Origin: Lachnospiraceae bacterium
GTDB taxonomy: Bacteria; Bacillota_A; Clostridia; Lachnospirales; Lachnospiraceae
Assembly (NCBI GenBank): GCA_017553665.1
Contig: JAFZKM010000063.1
Location: 1 to 5,479, forward strand
Direction of reading: 5' to 3'
Length of the DNA stretch: 5,479 nucleotides
Part shown: in pieces, positions 5,477 through 5,479 of the stretch
How the letters are laid out: every line of letters begins with the position of its first letter
Numbering within the stretch: position 1 is the first letter of the stretch
Notes under the pieces: generated by a model
Database searches by the model: none
Seen by the model: only the letters and a program-made list of their open reading frames with translations
What the model was told of the DNA's origin: nothing
Made by a program: the position numbers and the translations under genes

Positions 5477-5479
5477 CCA

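Overview
The window looks like ordinary chromosome from an anaerobic Firmicute of the class Clostridia, most likely Lachnospiraceae-like. The grounds are a CheY tail nearly identical in its motifs to the Bacillus subtilis type, strong AGGAGG-type ribosome binding sites, heavy use of AGG/AGA arginine codons, and the clostridial form of M18 aminopeptidase. G+C is roughly balanced by eye. Every gene I can support lies on the + strand, and I see no transposase, phage gene, tRNA, rRNA or CRISPR array.

Layout. (1) Bases 1-210 hold the last 69 residues of a CheY-type response regulator cut by the left edge, followed by a strong intrinsic terminator (242-275). (2) 333-2108 encodes a 591-residue protein built like a hybrid sensor kinase (DHp-like, HATPase-like, receiver-like, Hpt, C-terminal helical repeats). 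The kinase phospho-acceptor His, the N-box Asn, the first two Gly of the G2 box and the receiver acidic pair are all replaced, and the Hpt His (H449) is kept. (3) 2145-3569 encodes an M18 metallo-aminopeptidase (ApeA type) with a lysine/alanine-rich N-terminal tail. It begins 36 bases after gene 2 with no terminator between them, so the two are probably co-transcribed. A GC-rich hairpin terminator follows at 3582-3615. (4) 3627-4727 encodes a lipoprotein-type ApbE, FAD:protein FMN transferase, whose start lies 11 bases past that terminator's T-tract. (5) A 230-base AT-rich intergenic region (4728-4957) holds a direct repeat, two inverted repeats, a TATAAT box and a well-formed ECF-type promoter. 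(6) 4958-5476 encodes an ECF sigma factor, and a ribosome binding site near its end points to a further gene, probably an anti-sigma factor, just past the right edge.

How the parts may work together. The CheY and the degenerate hybrid kinase are adjacent but separated by a terminator, so a functional link is only suggested. The Hpt domain of gene 2 could pass phosphate to or from a separate regulator, or the protein could act as a phosphate sink or scaffold. The aminopeptidase and ApbE are housekeeping-type enzymes (peptide turnover; flavinylation of exported electron-transfer proteins). The ECF sigma gene appears to carry its own autoregulatory promoter.

The parts most worth a second look are the pseudokinase-Hpt protein and the ECF promoter region. 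I do not see clear evidence of an entirely new multi-gene system.
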